Assembly (NCBI GenBank): GCA_036320915.1
Contig: JAXBDG010000011.1
Span: 642,501 to 706,500, forward strand
Length of the DNA: 64,000 nt
Origin: Linnemannia elongata
Taxonomy: Eukaryota > Mortierellomycota > Mortierellomycetes > Mortierellales > Mortierellaceae
Reading direction: 5' to 3'
The position numbers and the translations under genes were made by a program. Below the pieces are notes generated by a model. It was not told the DNA's origin. It worked only from the letters and a program-made list of their open reading frames with translations, and did no database searches. This document shows, piece by piece, positions 12,401-22,277 of this stretch (positions within the stretch are counted from its first letter, which is position 1; every line of letters begins with the position of its first letter).

Positions 12401-13227
12401 ACAACACCTAGTAAGAGATAGAGATATTTGCATTAGCATGAGCAAAAGGTGAGTGGAATGGAGTGAACAGGGAGTAGGGGGTGAAAGGGAGAGCGCATTT
12501 CGGAGTTTGGTTTTTTTTGTTCGTTTGTCTCAACAAAAACCTGGTCCGTGGTCGCACACTCCTCCACAGAAAACTCGCCTAGTCAATGATTGTTTTCGAC
12601 CGCAATGATGCACAACGGCAACGAAAGGAGCAACAACAGCAGAGGCAGAACCTTTGAAAAAGCAAAAAAAAAACCTAAAGAAAACTCACCTTCAAGCATC
12701 ACAGTAAACCCACCAACGGCTCGCTCAAGACGAACCAACCGAGCCGCACATCCCGTCGCATGAATATGCGCAGGGTTCACCGGAGGGAGCTGACCTCCTC
12801 CATTGCCAGGACCGCCGATCAACGGGACCACCTGACCCGCATTGCTGCCAACAACCGCACCATCATCCGTCAAGGGGTATCCACCATAATCACTCTTGCT
12901 GATACTGCTCGACTTTTTCTTCCTGCTACCCTTGCCATGATCGCTGTCGTTATTGTTGTCGTTGTTGTCAGACGCAGAGGAGGAAGCGTGCTTGTTGGTC
13001 TTGCCACTAGGAAGAGGAGCAGGGGTATGGACGGGGAAGACACCAATGATACACTTGTTCAGGTCCTTGCTATCATAAGAGCGAAGGATCTTTTCAAACA
13101 AGGGAATAGAATCCCGTCGCGAGATTTGGAGTCGAGTGACCACTCCTGGGAGGAGGACCTTGTCGTGCAATGGGAGTAATGGCACAGTGCGTGGGATGGG
13201 AATCGACGGGCTGTTGGACCGCATCAT
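9442..13227 (-). CDS. Peroxisomal Lon protease (LonP2/Pln type)
   Basis: This ATP-dependent serine protease carries out quality control in the peroxisomal matrix. Seven exons in minus order (13227-12690, 12407-12046, 11958-11485, 11350-11161, 10937-10846, 10688-9966, 9798-9442) join in phase to 911 codons. Residues about 15-300 are the Lon substrate-binding domain, with a Lys/Ser/Asp-rich insertion near residues 75-100. The AAA+ domain has Walker A GPPGVGKTSLG (about 455) and Walker B FLLDEIDKVG (about 520). The protease domain has the catalytic Ser in DGPSAG (S797) and Lys in GGIKEK (K840), spaced 43 residues as in E. coli Lon. The last three residues are SRL, a classical PTS1 peroxisome import signal, which separates it from the mitochondrial Lon at 25900. 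The start is the first of two adjacent ATGs after a pyrimidine-rich leader. Confidence 0.93.
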
Positions 13228-14120
13228 GGTTTCTTCGAGTTTTTGTTGATGAGGAGGTTGGTTGGTGTAGGGTTGTTGTGAGGAGGGACGGATAGAAGAT
13301 ATAGGGAGGAAAGGAGGACAAGGCGAAAGGGTGGAGAGATAACAAGTGTGGGTTGGAAATACTGTGTGGAAGAAGTAGAGGGTGAAGAAAGTAAGGGGAA
13401 GGGAAGTGTGAGGGTGGGTGAGGGAAGGATGACAAAAAAGCAATAAAAGTAAAAGGAGAAATGGATAGATTGATACACTTTGTCCCATCTCCCTTTCATT
13501 CGTCCCCGTCTCGGCACAGTCAGAGTGTGGTCTGCGCTCTTTCCTTCTCCACATCATCCTCGACCCATTCACAAACAAACACTCACAAGGGGGAGGGAAG
13601 GAAAGTGTATTCACGTGCATACGTTTTTTATTTTCCAACCACTGGGAGTAAGACGCGTCCTCCTCACAGACAAGTCCAGTTATTGCATTGTTGTTGTTGC
13701 TCATTCATCGTGTAAAATGTATATCATTTCTACTCTAGTTTTTAACCAACGCCCTATGGGGCCAGGGAACACAAGTTTTTTTAGGTAGGATGGGTAAAAG
13801 TACATTTTTTTGTAGTTTGGTCATGAAGATTAGGGGAGTGCTTGTGCTAAGATAATAGGTATGCTACAACAGGGTAAAAAAAAGAAAAGAAAGGCGAATG
13901 GTACAATGGTACATGGGTGTAGGGTAAAAACAGACAGAAGGGAAAAAGATACAAACAACACAGCAGAAATCAAACAAAGCAATGAAATAAGAAAAAAAGC
14001 AAGAAAAAAAAAAGTACGAGCAGATAGATGGATGGTAAGATGAAAATCATGTTTTCCTTCCAAAAGAAAAAAAAAAGAGAAAAAAAAAGAATAGAAATAG
14101 TAAAGGAAACGACGACGTTA
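13228..14120. other. Intergenic: Lon leader and cyclin 3' region
   Basis: On the minus strand, 13228 to about 13620 is C/T-rich and reads as the leader and promoter of the peroxisomal Lon gene. The rest, A-rich on the plus strand around 13870-14110, is the probable 3' flank of the cyclin gene. No further gene is seen. Confidence 0.5.
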
Positions 14121-16221
14121 TTAGCAGTCGACGAGGAAGGAGACACTGAGACGTCTACGGGCGAGGCTACGCTGGTCCTTCATCTCCTCCGATTCCTCAG
14201 AGTCGGTCATGCGACGCTTCGATCCAGTCAACTGGGTAGGCGATCCAGACGAGGTGGGCGAGGGCAAGAACGTCTGATCATGGGCTGCCTTGGCGGTGTC
14301 AATCTTCAACTGCTGCTGAAGCTGTTGGTGGTGCATGTTAAGCGAGTAGGTGCCAGTCTGGGAGTACATGATCACGTTGTTCTTGTAGTTCTCCACAATG
14401 CTGCGTTGGGCAAGGTGAACCTGAGACGGCGACTCGGAAGGCTGCTGCTGCTGGTTGACAGTGTAACCCATCGAGCGAAGACGAGAGCGAATAAACTCAC
14501 GACGCTGATCCTGAACCCATCGAAGAGTCATGCTAGCGCCCATTCCCTGCTGCTGTCTTGGCGCCGACTCTGGCTGGACGAGACCACTAACGGTATTGAC
14601 CGAGCTGTGAGCATCCAACGCCTGCTTCGTCAAGACGGGAGCGCCAAGAGGAATAGCCATCTCAAACTGGAACGATGGCTTTTCACAGGTGGGAGTCGAC
14701 TGCAACGATCTCTGCTGTTCAGCGACAAACAACGCAAACGAGGGCAGGTGAGGAGCCACTGTTGCAGCCGTAGGAATCGAAGATTGCTGAGACTGCTGTT
14801 GCTGCTGTTCCAGAGAAGAGGCGGTAACGCAGGTCATACGAGAGGGAAGGGTGTTGTTGCAGTACTGGATCGAGCTGCGACGATTGGGTTGCTGAACAGC
14901 GACATCCGAGTTGAAGGTCCTGGCCGAAGCAGATCTGTCTCTGCACTTGCCCTTCTCCGTGAGGATAGTGACCCACTTTTGAAAGACAGCCTGGGAGACA
15001 AAGAGACGATAATCAATCAACGTCAAGAACGTGATCTCGTTGAGGTTGATCTCGGCAACGGGCAGGCCAGAGATCTTGGACCATGCCTTGTTAGAGTAGG
15101 TACGATCCTGCTGGAATTTGGAAGCAAGAATGAGAGCAGCCAAGAACATGCGACGGCCACATCCGACAGGCTCGGACTTTGCGAGGATAGGCGAGGTCGA
15201 GGTCGAGGCGGAAAGGGAAAGGGGTGAAAGGGCGGTCGGGGTGTGGTTGGCGCCGGGAGGGGTCAAGGGGAGAGAGTTCTTCTGGATCTGCGCTTTGGCG
15301 TGGGCGGCAGAGATGGAGTGGAAGTAGTCGCGCTGCTGTCTGGTGTCATCGTCGGAGGAGTAGTTGTCGAAAGAGCCGTTGGGCGAGAGGGGCTGGTGCT
15401 GGTTCTGCTGACGCTGTCTGTGCTGCTGCTGGAGGTGATCCTGACGAATCTTTTCCTGAGCTGCCAAGACCTGGTTGCGGATCTTGTAGATATAGTAGAG
15501 AGCGAGTTGGAGGGTTGAGAGGGTAGTGCGGGAGCGTCGGAGGGTTTCCTTGACAAAGATATGGAGTGGAATGACTGGGGTCTTGGCGGAGCATGTCACT
15601 CCCACAGGACTGGGCCAAATGGATTCAATAATCAACGCTGCAGTGTCTATTTTTCACAAGGAAAATGTCCAAACGTTCAAAAAAAAAAGTGGAGGGAACA
15701 GGGAAAGAAAAGATCTTTTGTCAGCAAACATGTCTGCTTACACACAAAAGAGTAATTGCAAGTGTGAAAAGAAAGGAAAGGGGAGGAAGGGAAGGGAGGG
15801 GAGGGGAAGAGTGCTTACCGACTAGGTTCTCGACGATGCTGATCTTGCTGGCAGTGAGAGAGTCGAGGATCAGGGGCTGCTTAGGGGTGGTAGTGTTGTT
15901 GATAGTGGCGGTGGTGTTGCTGCTGTTGGGTGCGGCAGCCTGTGCTTGCCAAGAGGGAGCACCGGGCATGGAGCAAGGAGTGGATGAGGAAGGGAGGGAG
16001 AAAGAGTCGAGGTTCTGGGGTTGAGGAGGAAGGGGCAGACTGTACAAGGAAGAGGAGGAAGGGGTGTTGTTATAGGAGGAGGTGGGGGCTGCGGGGGCGG
16101 ATGTAGGTGTGGAGGCGGGGGGGAGGTAGCCGCAGTGCTGCGCCCGGATGGAAGACGCAGCAGCAGCGGCCATGGGGCTCCCGGAGAACTCGGACTGGTT
16201 CATTGCAGGGAGGCAAAGCAT
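14121..16221 (-). CDS. PHO80/PCL-type cyclin
   Basis: This is a regulatory subunit for a Pho85-type cyclin-dependent kinase, which in fungi links nutrient status and the cell cycle to kinase activity. Two exons (16221-15819, 15637-14121) join in phase to 639 codons. The cyclin box starts at about residue 125 (SKISIVENLVALIIESIW) and resumes with SRTTLSTLQLALYYIYKIR. It is interrupted by a Gln/His/Pro-rich insertion of about 95 residues before MFLAALILASKFQQDRTYSN and NEITFLTLIDYRLFVS. The helices are recognisable but the insertion is unusually long. The C-terminal half is low complexity and Gln-rich, ending in a basic Lys-Arg patch that could be a nuclear signal. The start could be 16221 or the second ATG at 16203. 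Which PCL class it belongs to cannot be decided from sequence alone. Confidence 0.87.
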
Positions 16222-16520
16222 GGTTTTTTGGAGGTGGAGGCTGTGTGTTTGTTTGTTGGAGGGTGGAGGGGAGGGAGAAGTAGATCTAGGCTGTTGTTGT
16301 TGTTGTTGTTGAGTCGACTACTTTGTTGAAGAGAAGAGAAGAAAAGAAGGTGAGGAAGAAGAAAAGGGGAATGAGTGAAGGGGAAGAAAGAGGTGGAGGT
16401 GTGAAGAGAAGGAAGAAGAGTGGTTAGAGAGAGTGTGTCACACTGGTTGAGGGTATATGGTACAACGAATCGAAAAGGTAAAAATAAGGATTTTTTCGTT
16501 CTTTTGGGGGAGGGAGAGAT

Positions 16521-16528
16521 CTTTTATA
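16521..16528 (-). promoter_or_regulatory. TATA box of the cyclin gene
   Basis: On the minus strand, TATAAAAG lies about 300 bases upstream of the cyclin ATG. A purine-rich plus strand (C/T-rich on the coding strand) fills the interval, matching the leader style of the neighbouring genes. Confidence 0.4.
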
Positions 16529-17880
16529 TGTCTAGGAGTAAGACACATATGTCATCCAATCAGTCGAACAGTCTGGTCGGATCAATCATCATCAGTCCAA
16601 TCATCCACCGATTCAATCGACCCACACAGGAGAAGAGTACAAATATAGAGTAGCGCAAAAAGGGCGGCTTGGTTGATTATGGGAGGCGGAGAGAGTGAGC
16701 TGAGAGTGAAACATCTACGCAGTCACACTCATAAGAACGGTGTCTGGAAAAGTCTCTTTTTGTGAACAGGAATTATTTCACACATCACGGGCAGAATGCC
16801 TGTTTGGATTACCCATCTCAACACAGTCTTCTGCTGCTGCACCACCACGACCACCACCACCATACAATAGATACAGAAAAACAGACAAACAAGATTTCTA
16901 ATCGCACACCCCCTTCAAATGCTCGAAATACTCGTCCGATATCCCCTTCTTTTTCCTGCAAATCAGGAAAAAAGATTTTTTCGTTTCTTCCACTCCAGCC
17001 AGCCCTTCCTGCCAAAAGAGTCGGACATCCTAAACGACTGACAAATCCCCGTCGACCTCGGCTTGGCTTTCCCTGGATCCTCTTCTTTTTTCATGCCCCA
17101 TGCTCAAGCCCGCTCACTAATGCGTGATGTAAATAGACACACAACTACACAATTGCTTCTACAAGATACTACAACCTACTACCAGCTGCGACTACCGTCA
17201 TCACCATCATCCGGATCTCGGATACTCTCTATTCTCCACCTCGGCTACTATCTTTTTTTTTTCAGACATGCACGCGCCTGTGCGTGTGATTATCAACAAT
17301 GCCATGGTCCATTGACAAAAAGATAAAGAAGAGTCGCTCGCTTCACTCAAAAAAGAGTACCCACCATCCCAAAAAAAGCATTCCCGCCGCAAATGCAGCA
17401 ATGCAAGATACTCAATAACCCCTTGTCAAGTGGTTTACCAGCCCTCCCTCCTGTCTCTTTCCCATCATCTTACTCATAAATGCTGTACACAAACTCTCGG
17501 TCATGTAAAAATGCAAAATACTGTCTGCAGATTGCAGGTGGGAGAACCCCCATCCCACCCACCCCATATCCATTGTCCTTTGTTTTGTGTAAGTTGTCTC
17601 GGGTAGTAAGAAGGAAGAAGAACTGAGTCGACACCCATCCACCTGAACCTGAACCCCCTGATGTTCCTCTTACAATCCTCCTCAGTCGCTCTTTTTGGTG
17701 AATCCAGTTTTGGCCCATGCAGAAAACGGGTCTGCCGGCCCGAAGGGAAAATATGTGTTGAACCCATATGAGCCACAAATGAAAAAAAAGGGCGAACTGG
17801 CTTCTTGACTTTTTGACCGACTGCGTCATGGGAGGGTAGAAAATTATTTGACCCGTCTTTCTTGATTTTGAGGTTTTCTT
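16529..17880. other. Intergenic region, no confident gene
   Basis: Open frames on both strands are short and of mixed composition. On the minus strand an exon-like segment just to the right (17888-18079) might continue into this stretch. One frame near 17700-17765 reads as a plausible C-terminus ending in TGA, but the phases do not join cleanly. No RNA gene was recognised. Confidence 0.4.
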
Positions 17881-17887
17881 TTCTTAC

Positions 17888-18186
17888 CTTTCGATGGAGC
17901 TAGTACAATAAGCTGAGTTGAAGGCCGACGAGGTGGAGGCGCGGTGGTAAAGTTGTTGAGTTCAAGAGGCCGGTTAAAGAGAATCTGATGTTTTGTTGGT
18001 TCTTTTGCTACTGGAATTGATAGCTTTTTTTTTTTGTTGGTTTGGTGGGGGTTGATAGCTAGCAACAAGACAATAAACTAAGGTCGACGGATTCGGTTTG
18101 CTTTTTTTTAGGGTGAATTTTTTTTTCGTTTTTTTTGTTGTTTAGATTCTCTTTGCGAACTCGTCGTTAGTGAAGGTGAAAGACAT
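17888..18186 (-). other. Candidate spliced small gene or uORF-bearing leader
   Basis: After a strongly pyrimidine-rich minus-strand leader (18590 down to 18190), an ATG at 18186-18184 opens a 14-codon frame (MSFTFTNDEFAKRI) that stops at 18144-18142. No ATG occurs for the next 300 bases or more. Within that stretch, a frame from about 18079 to 17888 has gene-like codon use (for example RPLELNNFTTAPPPRRPSTQ) and ends at a good donor, GTAAGAA (17887-17881). A GC-AG intron from 18156 to about 18080 would join the ATG segment in phase, but the donor is weak. No family is recognised. It may instead be a leader with an upstream ORF. Confidence 0.3.
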
Positions 18187-18451
18187 GCTGTTATGAATAA
18201 GGAACAGAAAGAGATAAAATAGGATAGAAAAAGGGGGAACTGGAAAGTAGACGGAATGCAGTTGGAGGGAAAGTGGAGGAGAGGGTTGTTTTTAAAAGAG
18301 CATGTGGAATGAAGAATGTGGAAAGGGGATGAAACTCGATTCGATTGAGATCGGCTGTGGCGAGGATTAGGTGGAGGCGAGTGTGTGTGCAATAGTCGAT
18401 GGCAATAGAATTGAGTTGAGGAAAGAAGGGAAGAGAAGGAAGAGAAAAAGG

Positions 18452-18486
<35 letters not shown>

Positions 18487-20514
18487 TAGGAGTCGCCTTG
18501 GTTGTTTTTCAGGCACCGAAAACGGAAAAAACGAACGAAGCAAACAAACGTCAGGAAAGGAATAAACGACCCGCAGTCAATCGAGCACAATGGGCTGGTT
18601 CGCTTTGGTGGCCAAGAACGAAAAAGAAAATGAGCAGCCCTTGTCCACTTCGGACAAAGGTCCAGACATTCTCATCTTTCTACCAATGCTCGTTCGTTGT
18701 TTGCGCAATTCTGTATTTCTCTTTGCAAAGGAGATGAGTAACAATGATAATGCTTTCTAAGCTTTTTGTTTGTCTGTCAGTCTGCAATGACTACCTACCG
18801 AGTAAATGCACGATATGCAAGCACAACAGAATATGCTGACTGATGTCCGTCAATCCAGCTCTGACGCTCGAGAAATAATTACTTGGTCTTTGAGGTTGTT
18901 CCCTCCATTTTCTTGGCTGCGCTTTTTTTTTTTTTTTTTTTTTTTTGAATCCGCTGCAACTCGTCGCTCATTCTCACACCGCAGCAGTAGCAACACGCAA
19001 GGTTTCTCTTCCAGCAGGGGGCCAAGTAGACTGATAAACGAACCAATCATTCACAAAGGGGTCACTCGATATCACACACTCACTTCACCAGTCATGACTG
19101 GCTGATCGCTCCGGAACCAGATCTGAAGATTAGCTCACCTACCTTCCTGGGACACGTCTTTGTTCACTACGCTGACGTGGCTGCGGTGCCCTTTCTCTAC
19201 GTATACCCTGGCCTTTTTATTTTCTTTCCTTGGATGAATGCGTCGTGGGTGCGTTGGCAAAACCTCACATCCGAATCATTTAACAAAAGTCCGCTCTTGC
19301 GCTTTTGCGTTGCTCTTTGTCGAAATGCACGGCGGTCCGCCGATCGAACGCTCATCTTTTTTTCTTTTTTTTTTCTTTTTTTTTTTTGCCACCACTACAC
19401 TGAATTGCCACCGAAATAAAAAAAAACCTACGTGAATGAGGGGAAGGGAAGAAGCCATTTGTGTGCCCATGTATGCTCACTACCCTTGCCACCAAACACA
19501 TTGCCACTTCAGTTCTCTTGCCACCACGTTGGTCCGGGGACCCTACTTTCAAAGGGAACCGCTCTCGGCTCCCTCGTTCATTTTCTGACAACATATACAG
19601 CATACTTTACTTGTGAAAAAGCTTGGTAAGAAAATAGAATAAAAAGGGCCAAGAGCCTCGTTCGCTTGAGCATTTCGCAGTTCGCAGCAGGAAAATGATT
19701 TGGCCAAGAACTGGATGGAGCATGAAAAATCAATAGTGCCAGTACATCTTAACTCTCAAGCGACAGTGGAAGCGAATAAGGGTTGACCTCAGAACAGCAA
19801 TGCGCATGTTCGGCTCTCTCATCCCACTAGCTCCTTGCTGTTATCTTTTCAGCTTGGCAGCAGGCTTTGATATTTGGCTTGTGAGGATTAGGATTTGCAG
19901 AGAGAGAAGTGTTTAAGGAGAGAACCCCCTGGCACTTGCTGTTGTCATCTCACATCCATCCGCTCTTTCTCTCCCCTTACTATTGCTCGGACTAACTATT
20001 GTGCCTAGATTCTAGACCTTTGCATCGGTACAACTACTTTGCCTTCAATCATTTGCCTAGAGAAACAAAACCCGGAGGCTGTAGACTGTAGACAGAAATG
20101 GCGAGTGACTGGCTTGGCCGGGAGATGGAAGGGTGCCACCAAATCCAACCTGATCCCATCTCGTCCGTCATTTTTTTGTTTGACTCGACAGATCCTTCGC
20201 ACGTGAACATCAATGGTATACTTTCCCTACGTTCCTTAACTTTTTTTCCTTTTTTTTTTTTTTTTTTTTTTTTTTCTTGACCACCTCTCCACTCCACTCC
20301 ACCCCACCCATCTCCTAATCGACACAAAACGTAAGTCGACACATGGACCTCATCCCAACCTTCTCACCCCGCCGACCGACGGACATCACTTCCTGGTGTG
20401 ATCAGAGCCCTCCTTCTAACCTTTCTGTCTCGACTATTATTAACGTGTAGCATTGTCGAAAATCCAAGTTTCCAAAACAAACACAGCCCACAGCCCATAT
20501 TCCAAGCTGCCAAG
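18187..20514. other. Intergenic region rich in homopolymer runs
   Basis: No convincing coding region was found. It holds a run of about 33 A near 18450-18483, T runs near 18925-18946, 19360-19387 and 20247-20275, and the pyrimidine-rich minus-strand leader at 18190-18590. The part from about 20280 to 20514 is the C/T-rich leader of the next plus-strand gene. Confidence 0.5.
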
Positions 20515-22110
20515 ATGGACCCCCAACAGCCAAGCAAAAGTCAAAATCAAAGTCGCCTGCCACACGACCAGAGCACCACCACGTCGTCGACTTTTGGATC
20601 AGGAGGAGCGGGAGGAGTAGGACTTGGTAGTACAGCCGCCACGTCAATAGGAGGAGGAGCTCACTCGACAACGACAGCCACGACTGCTACCTCTAGTACA
20701 ACCACCCCTAGCACAACCACGTCGTCGTCGTCGACTTTGTTAGGGTCGATAGTCGCATCGGCTAGGAACGCGGCCGCGACACTGGATCCACGACAGGCAG
20801 ATGTGTTGAGACAACACCACAGTTTCGGAGGCGGCTCTTCTTCATCATCATCACAAGGAGGGATTGGCAGCTCGAGTTCAAAAGCGACCACCTCTTCGGC
20901 TTCGAGGGCTTTTCAACATACCACCAACGCTCTTGAGACCCTTGGGAGCAGTAGTAGCACTAGTGGTGCGGGATCAGGAACGGGATACACTTCTGGGTTC
21001 CGACAACCCGTTTCGTCTACAGCAGAAAGTGCGGGAGGCATGATGGATTGGGACAGTTTCTTGGGTTCTTCCGAGTCGACAGTGCAGGAGAATAGTGCGC
21101 CATACAAGCCTCCGTCAATGGCTTCCTTCGGGTTCTCAACCTTGTCTGATCCTCAATCCGTGTCAGCTCCATCTGCACCAACACGGCACGACCTTTTCCC
21201 ACAACAGCCTTACCAACAGGAACAAGGTCGACAGCAATTCGCAAAGGCACCTGCTGTACATTCACCAGCCCCAAATGCCTATCAGGCTCACTTGTCTCAG
21301 CCAATGAATCTCACCCCCGCAAATCATGCTGCCTTTCTGGAATACCTAAAGTCGACTGCCCACCCTACCCAATCCTCCTCCACTTCCGCATCAACCACCA
21401 CCGCTACCGCGTCATCTTCAGCACCACTGTCAGCGTCGACTACAGCCAATGCAACACCCTTCCCGGTCACGACGACAAGACCATCGCCTCCACTACAATT
21501 TCAACACCAGCCCTACCAACCATACCAACCACCATCAGCATCGACGGCACGACCCTTGTTCTCGAACGACATTCAACACCAGCAACACCACGATGGCGGA
21601 GACGTACTCGCGTTCTTGAATTCCACATCTTATGCCGAATATGTTGACGAGATTGATTCTGCAGGGGCAGCCATCGAAAAACATCAAAACGACCGGAGGG
21701 AGTTTGTCTATTCCTACACCCAGGACAGCGTCGGCACTGGCCCTGCAGGACGCTCGATTTTCTCGACATTACAATTGATCCAGCACTTGCCGAGTGAGCG
21801 ACAGGACATTGTATCTTACCTGTTACAGCAGGGAACGTATACGGATGACGTGTGGAGTCGACCGTTTGTTCAAGATGTTCAGAGGGAGGAGGGTGCTTCG
21901 TTGGCCGCTACCCAGGCCGAGCAGGATAGGTTTCTGAAGGAGCAGTTCGAGAGGAAAGGTGGGGATGCAACAGAGGAGGAGATGGAGAGGGTGTTGAAGG
22001 AAATTGTTGAGGGTGCCAAGGAGGAGGTCAAGACGGGACAGACGGATGGAAGGGCTTTGAATCGGTTGTTGATGGTCAGGAGTCATATCACCATGGGCAC
22101 CAAACTGTAA
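20515..22110 (+). CDS. Uncharacterised Ser/Thr/Gly-rich protein
   Basis: A single-exon gene of 531 codons starting MDPQQPSKSQ. The first 370 residues or so are low complexity (Ser, Thr, Gly, Ala, Gln, Pro) with a short motif MMDWDSFLGSSES near residue 180. The last 170 residues look folded and mostly helical: VLAFLNSTSYAEYVDEID, a long helical stretch around SIFSTLQLIQHLPSERQDIV, and a charged coiled segment rich in Glu/Lys before the end GTKL. No signal peptide or membrane segment is seen. The family is not recognised. A Trp-aromatic motif plus a helical C-terminus loosely recalls fungal peroxins of the PEX20 type, but that is only an impression. An upstream in-frame extension exists but lacks an ATG, so the ATG after the leader is preferred. 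Confidence 0.75.
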   Translation: MDPQQPSKSQNQSRLPHDQSTTTSSTFGSGGAGGVGLGSTAATSIGGGAHSTTTATTATSSTTTPSTTTSSSSTLLGSIVASARNAAATLDPRQADVLRQHHSFGGGSSSSSSQGGIGSSSSKATTSSASRAFQHTTNALETLGSSSSTSGAGSGTGYTSGFRQPVSSTAESAGGMMDWDSFLGSSESTVQENSAPYKPPSMASFGFSTLSDPQSVSAPSAPTRHDLFPQQPYQQEQGRQQFAKAPAVHSPAPNAYQAHLSQPMNLTPANHAAFLEYLKSTAHPTQSSSTSASTTTATASSSAPLSASTTANATPFPVTTTRPSPPLQFQHQPYQPYQPPSASTARPLFSNDIQHQQHHDGGDVLAFLNSTSYAEYVDEIDSAGAAIEKHQNDRREFVYSYTQDSVGTGPAGRSIFSTLQLIQHLPSERQDIVSYLLQQGTYTDDVWSRPFVQDVQREEGASLAATQAEQDRFLKEQFERKGGDATEEEMERVLKEIVEGAKEEVKTGQTDGRALNRLLMVRSHITMGTKL

Positions 22111-22277
22111 ATATATCGTACCGAAGATCAAAAGACATAATAGCAATACAATTGCCTTTCTTTTCTTAGAATCTCATTTTATTGTGTTTTATTACTTCTG
22201 CTGTATGTGTTTAAAAAAACGAGATCCCAGGAAATGAGAAAAACGAAAACAAAGTAGCCAAAAAGTGCTTCCTCCCT

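Noticed and set aside
14028..15227. 399-codon plus-strand frame
   Set aside because: It is antisense to the cyclin exon, with Arg/Leu-rich composition typical of a shadow of Gln/Ser-rich coding sequence.
17470..17829. 119-codon minus-strand frame starting with ATG
   Set aside because: Composition is mixed, there is no domain, and splice alternatives in the same place suggest it is not the natural frame.
20515..22110. Assignment as peroxin PEX20
   Set aside because: Only a loose resemblance (an aromatic motif and a helical tail). No conserved N-terminal cysteine motif could be verified, so no function is claimed.
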